In this document: positions 1 to 8,923 of the stretch, in pieces
How the letters are laid out: each line of letters opens with the position of its first letter
Numbering within the stretch: the first letter of the stretch is position 1
From: Eubacterium sp.
GTDB lineage: Bacteria > Bacillota > Clostridia > Lachnospirales > Lachnospiraceae
DNA: 64,000 nt
Direction: 5' to 3'
NCBI GenBank assembly: GCA_017477505.1
Contig: JAFUVQ010000023.1
Coordinates: forward strand, 1-64,000
Position numbers and translations under genes: made by a program
The notes under the pieces: generated by a model
Databases searched by the model: none
Told to the model about the DNA's origin: nothing
What the model saw: only the letters and a program-made list of their open reading frames with translations

Positions 1-1
1 A

Positions 2-688
2 GGTGTTGCAAAGGGTGATGCACTCAGTTATGCACTTCAGAGAGAAGAAGGAAATAAACCGGGAACTTATGAGATCAAGGTTATACCGGGAGTTAACAGG
101 AATTATGATGTAACAGCAGTAAACGGTACATTTACAATACTTGATGAACTTCAATTCGTTGATGTACCTGTAGACAGCTACTACTATGAATCAGTATACT
201 GGGCAGTTGAACAGGAACCACAGATCACAAGCGGTGTTGATGAGACACACTTCAATCCTATGGGAACATGTACAAGAGCACAGGCTGTAACATTCCTTTG
301 GAGAGCAAATGGATGTCCTGAACCTACAATGACAGAGAATCCATTCGAAGATGTATCAGAAGAAGATTTCTACTATCAGGCAGTACTCTGGGCAGTAGAG
401 AAGGGAATCACAGCAGGTAAGACAGCTACAACATTTGCACCGAATGACCCATGTACAAGAGCACAGGTTGTATCCTTCCTCTGGAGAGATGCAGGAAGTC
501 CTGAGCCGACACTCAGCGAGAGTCCGTTCACGGATGTGACAGAGAATAACGGCTACTATGATGCAGTACTCTGGGCAGTAGAGAACGGTATCACAAACGG
601 AATCAATGCAAACGAATTCGGCGTAAAGAAGACATGTATCAGAACTCAAATCGTGACATTCATCATGAGAGCTTACGGAGCAAAATAA
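2..688 (+). CDS. SLH-domain surface protein, C-terminal part (5' end outside window)
   Basis: The frame is open from the left edge, so only about 228 C-terminal residues are seen. The first part (GTYEIKVIPG, then NGTFTI) resembles the end of an MBG-like immunoglobulin-fold repeat. Three S-layer homology modules follow, each with the FxDVxxxxYYxxAVxWAVExGIT pattern and a TRAQxVxFLWR or TQIVTFIMR helix. SLH triplets normally anchor exported proteins to secondary cell-wall polymer, so the product is probably a surface protein attached through its C terminus. The function of the missing N-terminal part cannot be told. The last SLH module is the most diverged. Confidence 0.85.
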   Translation, partial: GVAKGDALSYALQREEGNKPGTYEIKVIPGVNRNYDVTAVNGTFTILDELQFVDVPVDSYYYESVYWAVEQEPQITSGVDETHFNPMGTCTRAQAVTFLWRANGCPEPTMTENPFEDVSEEDFYYQAVLWAVEKGITAGKTATTFAPNDPCTRAQVVSFLWRDAGSPEPTLSESPFTDVTENNGYYDAVLWAVENGITNGINANEFGVKKTCIRTQIVTFIMRAYGAK

Positions 689-715
689 ACATAATGGGAC
701 AGTAAAGTCCCAGTT

Positions 716-749
716 GCAAAAAAAGTGGCGGCACCCTATTGGGTGCCGC
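716..749 (-). terminator. Intrinsic terminator of the EamA gene
   Basis: A perfect 9-bp stem (728-736 with 741-749) has a 4-nt loop. On the minus strand it is followed closely by a run of T (716-724 on the plus strand is A-rich). The minus-strand stop codon lies at 736-738, so the stem contains the last codons of the transporter gene. Read from the plus strand the hairpin has only a poor T tail, but it may also slow transcription leaving the SLH gene. Confidence 0.75.
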
Positions 750-1713
750 TCTTCATTTCCGCTATCTGCGAAAGTATTATCGCTGCAAACATTATAATGC
801 AGCCCAGTCCTTCATGTAAGGTCATGGTTTCATGTAGTATTAAGGCTGCAGTGATGACTGCGAATACTGATTCCATACACATTAGGAGTGAGGCTACGGT
901 TGCCTCCGCATATTTCTGTCCGACAATCTGAAGTGTATAGGCAACTCCGCAACTCATGATTCCGGCATATAGTATCGGTTTTGCAGCAACCAGTATCTGA
1001 TTTATATCAGGATTTTCAAATATGAACATTAGTATTATGGTAAGTGTTCCGGATATCAGGAATTGTGTGAATGATATCTCTACACCGTCTATAATCTCAT
1101 GTTCTTTTTCTGCCCGGGCGTTCATATTCTCAATCAGAAGAATGTGAAATGAATAGAATAAGGCACATATTGTTGCGAGTATATCTCCGAGATTTATATC
1201 TGTCATATCCTCAGGATTGATACATAGTAGAAAGAGTCCTACAAATCCAATAATGACTGATATCCATGTCAGGAGTCGTACTTTCTTACCCATGAATACT
1301 CCGAAGAGCGGGACGAAGAACATATAAAGTGCCGTTATAAATGCAATTTTTCCGGCAGTGGAATAGTAAAATGCAAACTGCTGGAAGTTGCAGGCAAAGA
1401 AGAAAACGAGGCTTATCAGTATGCTGAATTTGAGCTGTAGTGGACTTATCCTCATTTTCTTTTTTATATCATCTTTGCTGTAGCCGTTCTTGATATAAGT
1501 ATTCTTTCTCAGATTTCTTCTCAGTATGACGAAAGGAAGAAGTACGAAGGCACCCAGAAGTGTACGTATTCCATTGAATGTAAATGCCTGTATGCTTTCC
1601 ATTCCCACGCTTTGGGCGACAAATGAAGAGCCCCATATGATAGAGGTCAGTAAGAGTAAAAGTATTCCTTTTGGAGTTGTTTTCTTAGTGAATTTTTCCA
1701 TTTTTGAAACCAT
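736..1713 (-). CDS. EamA/DMT-family membrane transporter
   Basis: A 325-residue integral membrane protein with about ten hydrophobic segments in two halves. It carries the family signatures: an early SIIWGSSFVAQ segment after a basic N terminus, and a second-half repeat ending in LHEGLGCIIMFAAIILSQ. EamA/drug-metabolite transporters export or import small metabolites across the cytoplasmic membrane; the substrate cannot be read from sequence. The gene is convergent with the SLH gene and transcribed alone. No strong Shine-Dalgarno precedes 1713, and a methionine four codons later (1701) is an equally possible start. Confidence 0.85.
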   Translation of the reverse strand: MVSKMEKFTKKTTPKGILLLLLTSIIWGSSFVAQSVGMESIQAFTFNGIRTLLGAFVLLPFVILRRNLRKNTYIKNGYSKDDIKKKMRISPLQLKFSILISLVFFFACNFQQFAFYYSTAGKIAFITALYMFFVPLFGVFMGKKVRLLTWISVIIGFVGLFLLCINPEDMTDINLGDILATICALFYSFHILLIENMNARAEKEHEIIDGVEISFTQFLISGTLTIILMFIFENPDINQILVAAKPILYAGIMSCGVAYTLQIVGQKYAEATVASLLMCMESVFAVITAALILHETMTLHEGLGCIIMFAAIILSQIAEMKSGTQ

Positions 1714-1743
1714 AAAAATGCTTTATGAAATATAGTTTTTTCT

Positions 1744-1771
1744 TTGTAAAAAAAGACGCATGGTATATACT
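1744..1771 (+). promoter_or_regulatory. Sigma-A-type promoter for the Tet(M)-like/Rae1 fusion gene
   Basis: TTGTAA (1744-1749), a 16-nt spacer and TATACT (1766-1771) lie 48 nt upstream of the chosen ATG. The -35 hexamer is imperfect. A second AT-rich stretch (1771-1780) could offer another -10. Confidence 0.5.
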
Positions 1772-1818
1772 ATATAATAATTAATGATTTGGCAAATGAA
1801 TTTTTAAGTGGTAACGAC

Positions 1819-4500
1819 ATGAAAAAAATTACTGTAGGTTTAATTGCAAATGTAGATGCAGGGAAAACGACTCTGTCCGAAGCACTTCTGTACAGTACAG
1901 GAATGAGACGTCAGTTCGGCAGAGTTGATAAGCAGGAATCTTTCCTTGACAGTAATGATATCGAGAGAAAGAGAGGGATTACTGTTTTCTCAAAGGTGGC
2001 AAAGATTGAGCAGGATGATACGAGAATCTATCTTTTGGATACTCCCGGACATGCTGATTTTACTGCTGAGACTGAAAGGGCATTGGACGCCCTGGATTAT
2101 GCCGTCATGATAATCAGCGGTATCTCTCTTGTAACCGAAAGAGACAAAGTGTTGCTGCGCCTTCTGGACAGCTATAATGTACCTGTATTTATCTTTGTCA
2201 ATAAGATGGATATTTCACCTTATGATATTTCAGGAGTTCATGAGTCACTTTCTGCATTTGATGACAGAATCATTGATTTTACAGGTGTAAGTTCATTTGC
2301 TGATAGAGATGTGAAAGATAAGGACAGCTTATATGAGAGCATTGCCGAAAGGGATATAAATGCTCTTGAAGAGTATTCCGAGACTGGCTCGGTTTCGGAT
2401 GAAACCATCAGAGAAGCTGTCTACAGTAGAAGTATAATTCCATATATTTACGGTTCGGCTTTAAAACTGGAAGGAATTCTGGAACTGATAAGTATTATAA
2501 AGAAGTATTCATATGACATTTACAGTCTTGAAAATGATATTACGGCGGATGATAGTTCGGCAAATGATATTACGGATAAAAGCAATTCCGCTGCCGTCGT
2601 TGTTTCGGCACGGGTTTTCAAAATCATACATGATAACAGAGGCGAGAGGATTTCATTTCTTAAGATTACTGAAGGGAAACTTTCTGTAAGGGATGAACTG
2701 ATTCCGGGTGAGAAGGTAAGTCAGATAAGGGCTTACAGCGGTGACAGGTTTGAAAGTGTTCAGGAAGCATTTCCCGGCGATATAATCGGTATTACAGGGC
2801 TAAAGAGCACTTTTCCCGGTATGGGTATCGGTGCCGAGACTGATTTTGATACCAGAAATATAGAACCGTTTCTGAAATACAGGATACTTCCGCCTTCCGA
2901 TATGTCCTGCGATACTCTGATGCAGTCCCTCAGTCTTATAGCCGACGAAGATCCTATGCTCTGTATCACTCATGACAGAGAACAGGATGAGATTCTTGTG
3001 AGACTTATGGGGGCTATTCAGCTTGAAATACTTCAGAGTGAAGTTAAGTCAAGGTTCGGGATAGACATATCATTTGCAGAAGGAAGTATTGAGTATAAGG
3101 AGACTATCGCAGATAAAGCCTATGGAGTAGGGCATTTTGAACCGCTGCGTCACTATGCCGAGGTACATGTTCTGCTCACACCGCTACCGACCGGAAGCGG
3201 AATAGTTGTTGATTCCAGGTTGAGTGAAAACATACTCGGAGCATCTTATCAGAAAAATGTAGAGTCTGCCATAAGCATTGAGGCTGCAAATGATAATCTT
3301 GTGGGTAAACTGACAGGTTCACCGCTGACAGATATCAGGATAACACTGGTTCAGGGCAAGTCTCATGTCAAACATACTGAAGGCGGTGATATGCGTGAGG
3401 CTGCACTTCGTGCCGTAAGACAGGCTGTAATGAAAAGCGAGAGCATTCTTCTTGAACCTTATCTTGAGTATGATATAAGTGTTCCGGATGAAATGGTGGG
3501 AAAGGTCATGAATGATATGACCAACCGGTTCGGTACCTGTGAGATAGACGGGAAGTATGGAGATAAGACCAGGCTTCGAGGCGCTGCGCCATACACTTGT
3601 ATAAGGAATTACCAGGAGGAACTTTCCGGACGGGGTACCATGAATATAAGATTTCTCGGGTATCTTAAATGTCATAATCAGGATGAAGTTATAGCTGAAA
3701 CGGGTTATATAGCCGAAAGAGATACAAAGCATCCTGCAGGAAGTATATTCTGTTCCCATGGAAGCGGAGTTTATGTTGAATGGGATGAGGTTGATGACAG
3801 AAAGGCAGTTCCATTCTCTGTACTGGCTGAAAATAAAGTAAATGATCATTTTGAAGCATCATCCGGGGCGCCTCAGGGAGGAAGCTTTGATTATGATATG
3901 GCGATCGGGCTTTCTGAGATAGATGCCATTATAGAGAGATCTGCACATGCAAATGACAGGGGTAAAAATGAGAAGAGACGTTTTCATTATGAGAAAAGCC
4001 GTCAAAAGGTGGATGCGTTACCTTCTAAAGGGGCATCGAAGCCAAAGCCTGTCATTTCCAGAGAAAAGATATATCTTATCGACGGATATAATCTCATACA
4101 TGCATGGCCGGACCTTAAGAGTATTCTTATGAATGAAAATGTAACCGGGGCGAGAGACCTGCTTATCGAAAGAATGAGCGATTTCCATGCCATAACAGGA
4201 ACTGAGGTTCTTATAGTTTTTGATGCATATAAGGTTGCCGGGCATGAGACTGAAGTCATGACGAGAATTAATGTTCATGTGGTTTATACCAGAGAAGCAG
4301 AAACCGCGGATCAGTATATTGGACGATTTGCAACCCTCAAATCGAGGATTTTTGATATAACCGTTATAACAAATGATGGTATGGTCCAGCTCATAACCAG
4401 GGGCAAGGATGCATATATAATGTCATCAAATGATTTTATCAATTACTATAATGAGAGAACCGGAGATTTCAAAGATGAATTTCTGGGACGAGAATATTGA
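1819..4500 (+). CDS. Tet(M)-like translational GTPase fused to a Rae1/YacP-type NYN ribonuclease domain
   Basis: Numbering is from ATG 1819, which matches the Tet(M) family start and follows a weak AAGTGG. The G domain is clear: NVDAGKTT (P-loop, about 11-18), the DIERKRGIT switch, DTPGHADF (about 74-81) and NKMD (about 129-132). EF-G-like domains II-V follow, as in ribosome protection proteins (about 640 residues). After a basic linker (about 715-748), residues about 750-890 form a NYN/PIN domain: LIDGYNLIHAWP with D755, VFDA with D802, ETAD with D831 and TND with D853. These match the signatures of Rae1 (YacP), which cuts mRNA in the ribosomal A site. Inferred role: a GTPase that enters the A site and delivers a nuclease. 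Reading it as simple tetracycline resistance is less likely. A TTG at 1789 is an alternative start. Confidence 0.85.
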   Translation: MKKITVGLIANVDAGKTTLSEALLYSTGMRRQFGRVDKQESFLDSNDIERKRGITVFSKVAKIEQDDTRIYLLDTPGHADFTAETERALDALDYAVMIISGISLVTERDKVLLRLLDSYNVPVFIFVNKMDISPYDISGVHESLSAFDDRIIDFTGVSSFADRDVKDKDSLYESIAERDINALEEYSETGSVSDETIREAVYSRSIIPYIYGSALKLEGILELISIIKKYSYDIYSLENDITADDSSANDITDKSNSAAVVVSARVFKIIHDNRGERISFLKITEGKLSVRDELIPGEKVSQIRAYSGDRFESVQEAFPGDIIGITGLKSTFPGMGIGAETDFDTRNIEPFLKYRILPPSDMSCDTLMQSLSLIADEDPMLCITHDREQDEILVRLMGAIQLEILQSEVKSRFGIDISFAEGSIEYKETIADKAYGVGHFEPLRHYAEVHVLLTPLPTGSGIVVDSRLSENILGASYQKNVESAISIEAANDNLVGKLTGSPLTDIRITLVQGKSHVKHTEGGDMREAALRAVRQAVMKSESILLEPYLEYDISVPDEMVGKVMNDMTNRFGTCEIDGKYGDKTRLRGAAPYTCIRNYQEELSGRGTMNIRFLGYLKCHNQDEVIAETGYIAERDTKHPAGSIFCSHGSGVYVEWDEVDDRKAVPFSVLAENKVNDHFEASSGAPQGGSFDYDMAIGLSEIDAIIERSAHANDRGKNEKRRFHYEKSRQKVDALPSKGASKPKPVISREKIYLIDGYNLIHAWPDLKSILMNENVTGARDLLIERMSDFHAITGTEVLIVFDAYKVAGHETEVMTRINVHVVYTREAETADQYIGRFATLKSRIFDITVITNDGMVQLITRGKDAYIMSSNDFINYYNERTGDFKDEFLGREY

Positions 4501-4519
4501 AAAATAATAAAAAAACTAC

Positions 4520-4548
4520 TTGATAAGGATATTACTTTGTGCTATCAT
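4520..4548 (+). promoter_or_regulatory. Promoter upstream of secG
   Basis: TTGATA (4520-4525), a 17-nt spacer and TATCAT (4543-4548) make a good sigma-A promoter. It would start transcription near 4555 and give secG a leader of about 90 nt. Confidence 0.65.
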
Positions 4549-4565
4549 ATCACAGTATGATTTTT

Positions 4566-4616
4566 AGCAAGCTTAATGAACGGTTCTCCGAAAGAGCGAG
4601 CGATTGTTCGTTAAAA
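4566..4616 (+). other. Structured leader of secG, unknown function
   Basis: The secG leader contains an inverted repeat. AGCA and a TTAATGAAC arm near 4567-4580 can pair with GTTCGTTAA and TGCT near 4607-4621, enclosing a purine-rich loop region with a small internal CTC/GAG stem. No known riboswitch or protein-binding leader was recognised. There is no U run, so it is not an obvious terminator. Confidence 0.3.
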
Positions 4617-4647
4617 CTGCTGTACTGATGATATGGAGGCAATTAAA

Positions 4648-4881
4648 GTGAAGATAGCACTTACCATAGTTTTTATAGTAATATGTGTAGCACTTATTAT
4701 TCTTGTTCTTTCACAGGAAGGCAAGGATAACAATATATCAAGCACTTTGACAGGAAGCGCTGATTCATACTGGAGCAAGAACAAGGGCAAGTCCAAGGAT
4801 GCCATGCTGGCAAAGGTTACGGCTGTTCTGGTTGTTCTTTTCTTTGTGATAGCAATTCTTCTCAGTTCAAAGTGGGTTTAG
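4648..4881 (+). CDS. secG: Preprotein translocase subunit SecG
   Basis: A small protein of 77 residues with two hydrophobic segments (about 3-22 and 54-73) joined by a polar loop containing SSTLTGSADSYWSKNKGKS, the typical SecG arrangement. SecG associates with SecYE in the cytoplasmic membrane and assists protein export. I chose GTG 4648 because GGAGG (4635-4639) lies 8 nt upstream; the ATG at 4633 overlaps that Shine-Dalgarno and would add five residues. It has its own promoter and terminator and sits ahead of rnr, the common secG-rnr-smpB order of Firmicutes. Confidence 0.9.
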   Translation: MKIALTIVFIVICVALIILVLSQEGKDNNISSTLTGSADSYWSKNKGKSKDAMLAKVTAVLVVLFFVIAILLSSKWV

Positions 4882-4896
4882 GATAAGATGATTCAA

Positions 4897-4927
4897 GGGT
4901 GCTTCGTTGATGAAGCACCTTTTTTTT
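4897..4927 (+). terminator. Intrinsic terminator after secG
   Basis: An 8-bp stem GGTGCTTC/GAAGCACC (4898-4905 with 4912-4919) with a 6-nt loop is followed by an 8-nt T run. Confidence 0.85.
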
Positions 4928-5000
4928 GACCGGAAAGCTTTTTGATTTTCCGGTATGCAGGAAAATGATAGATACGGTTCTTTTTTTAGGGGGTGACATC

Positions 5001-7166
5001 ATGGGAGATAATATAATAAATGAGGCATTAAGAGAAGACAGAAAAGCCATGATCCTTCAGCTTTTTGGTGAAAAGACATATACACCTATGAAGTTTAAGG
5101 AACTCAGGCTTTTTCTAAGTGTTCCGAAGGAAGAGGAAAATGAACTTCTTGAAGTGCTTGATGAACTGATAAATGAATATAAGATCGTAAAATCCAAGAA
5201 TAATCGCTATATGCTTACTCCTGATTCTGTTAAAAGGGGACTTTTCTTCGGGACGAAGAAAGGCTTCGGCTTTGTAAGAGTTGAGGGTGAGAACGAGGAT
5301 TATTTTGTACATGAAAAGGATACAGAAGGAGCCCTTAACGGAGACACTGTACTTATAAATGTTATGGGTGAGGGAAGAGGCGAGCGTAAGGAGGCTGTAG
5401 TTACCAGAATACTCGAAAGAGGTTTCTCCAGCGTTATCGGTGTATTTACCGAGAATAAAGGCTTTGGGTTTGTAATACCGAACAACAAGAAGATATCCAA
5501 AGATATATTTATTCCGAAGGAAGCTATAAACGGCGCCGTTCAGGGAAGTGTCGTCATCGCTGAGATAAAGGATTATGGTGATGAGAGAAAGAGTCCTGAA
5601 GGTTATATCAAGGAAGTGATCGGGCATATTGATGATCCTGCCGCTGATATAATGACTGTCGCAAGAAGCTACAATATCCCTATGGATTTCCCTGAGGATG
5701 TAGAAGAACAGCTGAAAAACATACCTGATGAAGTATCTCCTGAAGAAAAGGAAGGAAGACGCGATTTCAGAAATCTTGTAACTGTTACCATAGACGGTGA
5801 AGATGCAAAGGATCTGGACGATGCCATAACGCTTACTTATGACGGTGTTTATCATCTGGGAGTACATATAGCGGATGTATCCAATTATGTGAAAGAGGGC
5901 TCACCACTTGACAGGGAAGCACTTAAACGTGGTACATCTGTTTATCTCATAGACAGTGTAATTCCGATGATTCCTCATAAGCTGTCAAATGGAATCTGTT
6001 CTCTTAACCATGATGTTGACAGGCTTACTCTTACTTGTCTGATGGATATAGATGACAACGGAAAGGTTATCTCTCATGAAATCTGTGAAGGCATCATAAA
6101 TGTAAATGAGAGGATGAACTATACCGATGTGGCTGCTATCCTTGAAGGTAAGGAGGATGCACCCACTAAAAGATACGCGGAGCTCGTTCCATTTTTCAAA
6201 CTTATGGCAAAGCTTTCGGCAATTCTCAGGGAAGCGCGTATGAAAAGAGGCTCCATAGACTTTGATATTGCCGAGACAAAGATAATTGTTGATGAGGACC
6301 ATAAGCCGGTAGCAATAAAGCCTTACGACAGAAATGTTGCGACTAAGATAATCGAGGATTTCATGCTTATAGCAAATGAAACGATAGCGGAAGATTTCTT
6401 CTGGCAGGAGCTTCCGTTTGAGTACAGAGTTCATGAAACGCCTACTCCGGAAAAGGTTGAGAAACTCCAGAGTTTCATAAGAAATTTCGGCTTTTATTTC
6501 AAGGTCAGCCGTGATAAGATGCATCCGAAGGAGTATCAGAAGCTTTTGGAGCAGATCAGGGGTACTGAATATGAATCACTCATAAGCAGCATTACCCTGA
6601 GGTCCATGCAGCAGGCGAGATACAGTACTGAATGTATGGGACATTTCGGACTCGCATGCAAATACTACTGTCATTTTACTTCTCCTATAAGGAGATACCC
6701 GGATCTTCAGATTCACAGGATCATCAAGGATAATCTGAATGGAAGGCTGGACAATAAACGTATAAGTCATTATTATAAGATACTTCCTGATGTTGCTGCG
6801 GATAACTCTGCAAAGGAGAGAAGAGCCGAGGAGGCTGAAAGAGATGTAACGCGTCTCAAGGAAATCGAATATATGGAGAACCATATAGGTGAGGAGTTTG
6901 AAGGCGTTGTGTCCGGATTTACCGGACAGTTTATATTTGTCGCATTGCAGAATACTGTTGAAGGCACGGTAAGCGTTGCAAACATGACCGACGATTATTA
7001 TGAATTCAACGAAAGTGAATATTCGATGGTGGGTAAGAGAACCGGCCGTAAGTTCACCCTTGGTGATAAAGTGAATATCAAAGTTATAAATGCAGATAAA
7101 CTGGAACGCGTTATAAATTTTGAATTTACCGATAACATAAAGAGTTCAGAGGGTGAAACCAAATAA
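5001..7166 (+). CDS. rnr: Ribonuclease R
   Basis: A 721-residue 3'-to-5' processive exoribonuclease of the RNB family. The order is as expected: an N-terminal helix-turn-helix-like region, two cold-shock domains (KKGFGFVRVE and NKGFGFVIPN), the RNB catalytic domain with the DGEDAKDLDDAI metal-binding motif (about residues 270-281), and a C-terminal S1 domain (from about GEEFEGVVSG). It degrades structured RNA, and with tmRNA it removes faulty mRNA and matures SsrA. ATG 5001 follows AGGGGG at 7 nt spacing; an in-frame TTG at 4926 lies in the secG terminator and was rejected. smpB follows after 21 nt. Confidence 0.95.
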   Translation: MGDNIINEALREDRKAMILQLFGEKTYTPMKFKELRLFLSVPKEEENELLEVLDELINEYKIVKSKNNRYMLTPDSVKRGLFFGTKKGFGFVRVEGENEDYFVHEKDTEGALNGDTVLINVMGEGRGERKEAVVTRILERGFSSVIGVFTENKGFGFVIPNNKKISKDIFIPKEAINGAVQGSVVIAEIKDYGDERKSPEGYIKEVIGHIDDPAADIMTVARSYNIPMDFPEDVEEQLKNIPDEVSPEEKEGRRDFRNLVTVTIDGEDAKDLDDAITLTYDGVYHLGVHIADVSNYVKEGSPLDREALKRGTSVYLIDSVIPMIPHKLSNGICSLNHDVDRLTLTCLMDIDDNGKVISHEICEGIINVNERMNYTDVAAILEGKEDAPTKRYAELVPFFKLMAKLSAILREARMKRGSIDFDIAETKIIVDEDHKPVAIKPYDRNVATKIIEDFMLIANETIAEDFFWQELPFEYRVHETPTPEKVEKLQSFIRNFGFYFKVSRDKMHPKEYQKLLEQIRGTEYESLISSITLRSMQQARYSTECMGHFGLACKYYCHFTSPIRRYPDLQIHRIIKDNLNGRLDNKRISHYYKILPDVAADNSAKERRAEEAERDVTRLKEIEYMENHIGEEFEGVVSGFTGQFIFVALQNTVEGTVSVANMTDDYYEFNESEYSMVGKRTGRKFTLGDKVNIKVINADKLERVINFEFTDNIKSSEGETK

Positions 7167-7187
7167 CTAAGCTGAAGAGAGAAAAAA

Positions 7188-7658
7188 ATGGCTAAAGATA
7201 AAGGTACAAAGCTGATCGCAAATAACAAAAAAGCATTTCATGATTATTTTATAGAAGAGTCCTATGAAGCGGGCATTTCCCTTGCCGGAACGGAGGTTAA
7301 ATCTTTAAGGCTCGGGCAGTGCAGCATCAAAGAGGCATATATTACTATAGATAATAGTGAAGTATTTATCCATAAGATGCATATCAATCCTTACGAAAAG
7401 GGAAATATCTTCAATAAAGATCCTTTGAGGAAGAGAAAACTCCTGCTGCACAGGTATGAGATAAACAAGCTTATAGGCAGGACAAAGGAGAAGGGTTATA
7501 CCCTTGTTCCTTTAAAAGTTTATTTCAAGGACAGTCTTGTTAAGGTTGAGATAGGTCTTGCAAAGGGTAAGAAACTCTACGACAAGAGACAGGATATAGC
7601 AAAGAAGGATATGAAGAGAGAGGCTGAGAGAGATTTCAAAGTAAGAAATCTTAAGTGA
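7188..7658 (+). CDS. smpB: SsrA-binding protein SmpB
   Basis: A 156-residue protein with the SmpB beta-barrel motifs [41 protein letters not shown] and [15 protein letters not shown]. The basic tail [22 protein letters not shown] folds as a helix in the mRNA channel. SmpB delivers tmRNA to stalled ribosomes for trans-translation. It follows rnr directly, and the tmRNA gene lies about 1.3 kb downstream on the other strand. The ribosome-binding site (GAAGAGAG) is modest. Confidence 0.95.
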   Translation: MAKDKGTKLIANNKKAFHDYFIEESYEAGISLAGTEVKSLRLGQCSIKEAYITIDNSEVFIHKMHINPYEKGNIFNKDPLRKRKLLLHRYEINKLIGRTKEKGYTLVPLKVYFKDSLVKVEIGLAKGKKLYDKRQDIAKKDMKREAERDFKVRNLK

Positions 7659-7662
7659 TGAT

Positions 7663-8757
7663 ATGCAGATTATAGATGAGATAGTAGGAAAAAATATACT
7701 GGATAAGCTCTGCAGGATAGAAGATTTCTATGCTCCTGAGGACTTTGTGATGTTCGATATCGAAACTACGGGACTCTCCGCCGAGAGGGCATTTATATAT
7801 CTTATCGGTATCAATCATTATAAAGATGGAGAATGGCACATAACTCTGTATTTCAATGATGACGGAATTTCAGAGTCGGAAATCCTTGAAAACTTTATGG
7901 ATTTTATCAAGAGCAAAAAAGTCCTGGCACATTTCAACGGGGATAATTTTGATATTCCATTTGTATCAAAAAGGATAGATATTCTGAATATGAAAAGTTC
8001 AGCGGCTATAGCCAACAATTTTCATCTTCTGGAATCTGTTGACCTTCTGAAGATAGTACGTCCGTATAAAAATTCATTGGGACTTCCGAATATCAGACAG
8101 AAAACAGTTGAACGCTATCTGGGAATCAACCGTATCGATATGTATGACGGCGGTCAGATGATAGGAGTTTATCTGAATTATCTGTCACTGTTCAAATCTC
8201 TGGACAGATATGATCTTGATCCGGAGCGTTACAGAGACCTTGTCAGGCGTGAAGATATAGAACAGAAGATAGAGGATCAGAAAAGCCTTTTCATACAGCA
8301 TAACAGAGATGACATGGAAGGAATGTTCCATCTTACCTCCATACTTGCCGTGAGAGCGCTTTCAAGAGGAGAAAATGAAAGCATAAAATGCAGCTTTGAG
8401 GAAGTTTCCGGCCGCCTTAATCTGATCATGAATGCACATCTTAAGTACAGACTCCCGGTACATATAGACAGTCCGTTTAAAGGAGCATCACTTCTTGCAG
8501 AAGACTATGATGCATATCTCAGGATACCTGTTCAGATGGATACACTCAGATATTACTACGGCGGAACGAAGAAAAGCTTCTCTGAGAAATCCGGCTTCTT
8601 TATCAAACAGCCGAAGGAGAGCGTAACTGCGGAATATAAAGAGGCACCGAAGGATAAGGAGAGCTACCTGCTGCTGGATGACCAGTTTCTCGGAAATGAG
8701 GAGCTGATACAGAAGTACTTTAAGGGAATGATGTATCATATGCTTTATTGGAAATAA
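7663..8757 (+). CDS. Ribonuclease H-like exonuclease domain protein (YprB-like)
   Basis: The 364-residue protein begins with a DEDD-type exonuclease fold: FDIETTGL (D32, E34), AHFNGDNFDIPF near residue 90, and HNRDDMEGM near residue 210. This matches the RNase_H_2 family typified by Bacillus YprB. The remaining 140 residues show no recognised domain. The substrate is unknown; placement directly after smpB (4-nt gap, no separate promoter) suggests RNA or nucleic-acid metabolism, but that is inference. ATG 7663 is the only reasonable start. Confidence 0.8.
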   Translation: MQIIDEIVGKNILDKLCRIEDFYAPEDFVMFDIETTGLSAERAFIYLIGINHYKDGEWHITLYFNDDGISESEILENFMDFIKSKKVLAHFNGDNFDIPFVSKRIDILNMKSSAAIANNFHLLESVDLLKIVRPYKNSLGLPNIRQKTVERYLGINRIDMYDGGQMIGVYLNYLSLFKSLDRYDLDPERYRDLVRREDIEQKIEDQKSLFIQHNRDDMEGMFHLTSILAVRALSRGENESIKCSFEEVSGRLNLIMNAHLKYRLPVHIDSPFKGASLLAEDYDAYLRIPVQMDTLRYYYGGTKKSFSEKSGFFIKQPKESVTAEYKEAPKDKESYLLLDDQFLGNEELIQKYFKGMMYHMLYWK

Positions 8758-8761
8758 AACA

Positions 8762-8835
8762 CCGTTCGATTCCCTTTAGCCACATAAAAAAAGAACGCTT
8801 CATGCGTTCTTTTTTTAGTGGAGCTGGCGGGAATC
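8762..8835. repeat. 74-bp direct repeat, copy 1 (terminator plus 3' tmRNA fragment)
   Basis: Identical to 8924-8997 over 74 bp (offset 162). The unit contains a tRNA-like GTTCGATTCC segment, the AAGAACGC/GCGTTCTT terminator hairpin and the reverse complement of the last 17 nt of tmRNA. After 8835 the sequence diverges from tmRNA, so this copy is a truncated tmRNA 3' end. Confidence 0.9.
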
Positions 8836-8923
8836 CCTCCGGCGGCAAAGCCGCCTTTCAGGCCGGGCTGCGACACGAACACCCCACCGGGGTGTTCTCA
8901 CGAATCGGAGATTCGTGGTCTTG
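8836..8923. other. 88-bp insert with three short hairpins between the direct repeats
   Basis: Three short perfect inverted repeats sit in a row: GGCGGC/GCCGCC, AACACCC/GGGTGTT and CGAATC/GATTCG. The block is GC-richer than its surroundings and has no credible coding frame. It looks like a palindromic spacer or the scar of an element rather than a gene. Confidence 0.6.

Noticed and set aside
1819..4500. Acquired tetracycline-resistance gene
   Set aside because: The fused NYN domain, low similarity in the conserved loops and lack of mobile-element context argue for a native translation factor, although protection activity cannot be excluded.
4926..5000. 25-codon N-terminal extension of RNase R starting at TTG
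   Set aside because: The start lies in the T run of the secG terminator; AGGGGG and ATG 5001 are far better.
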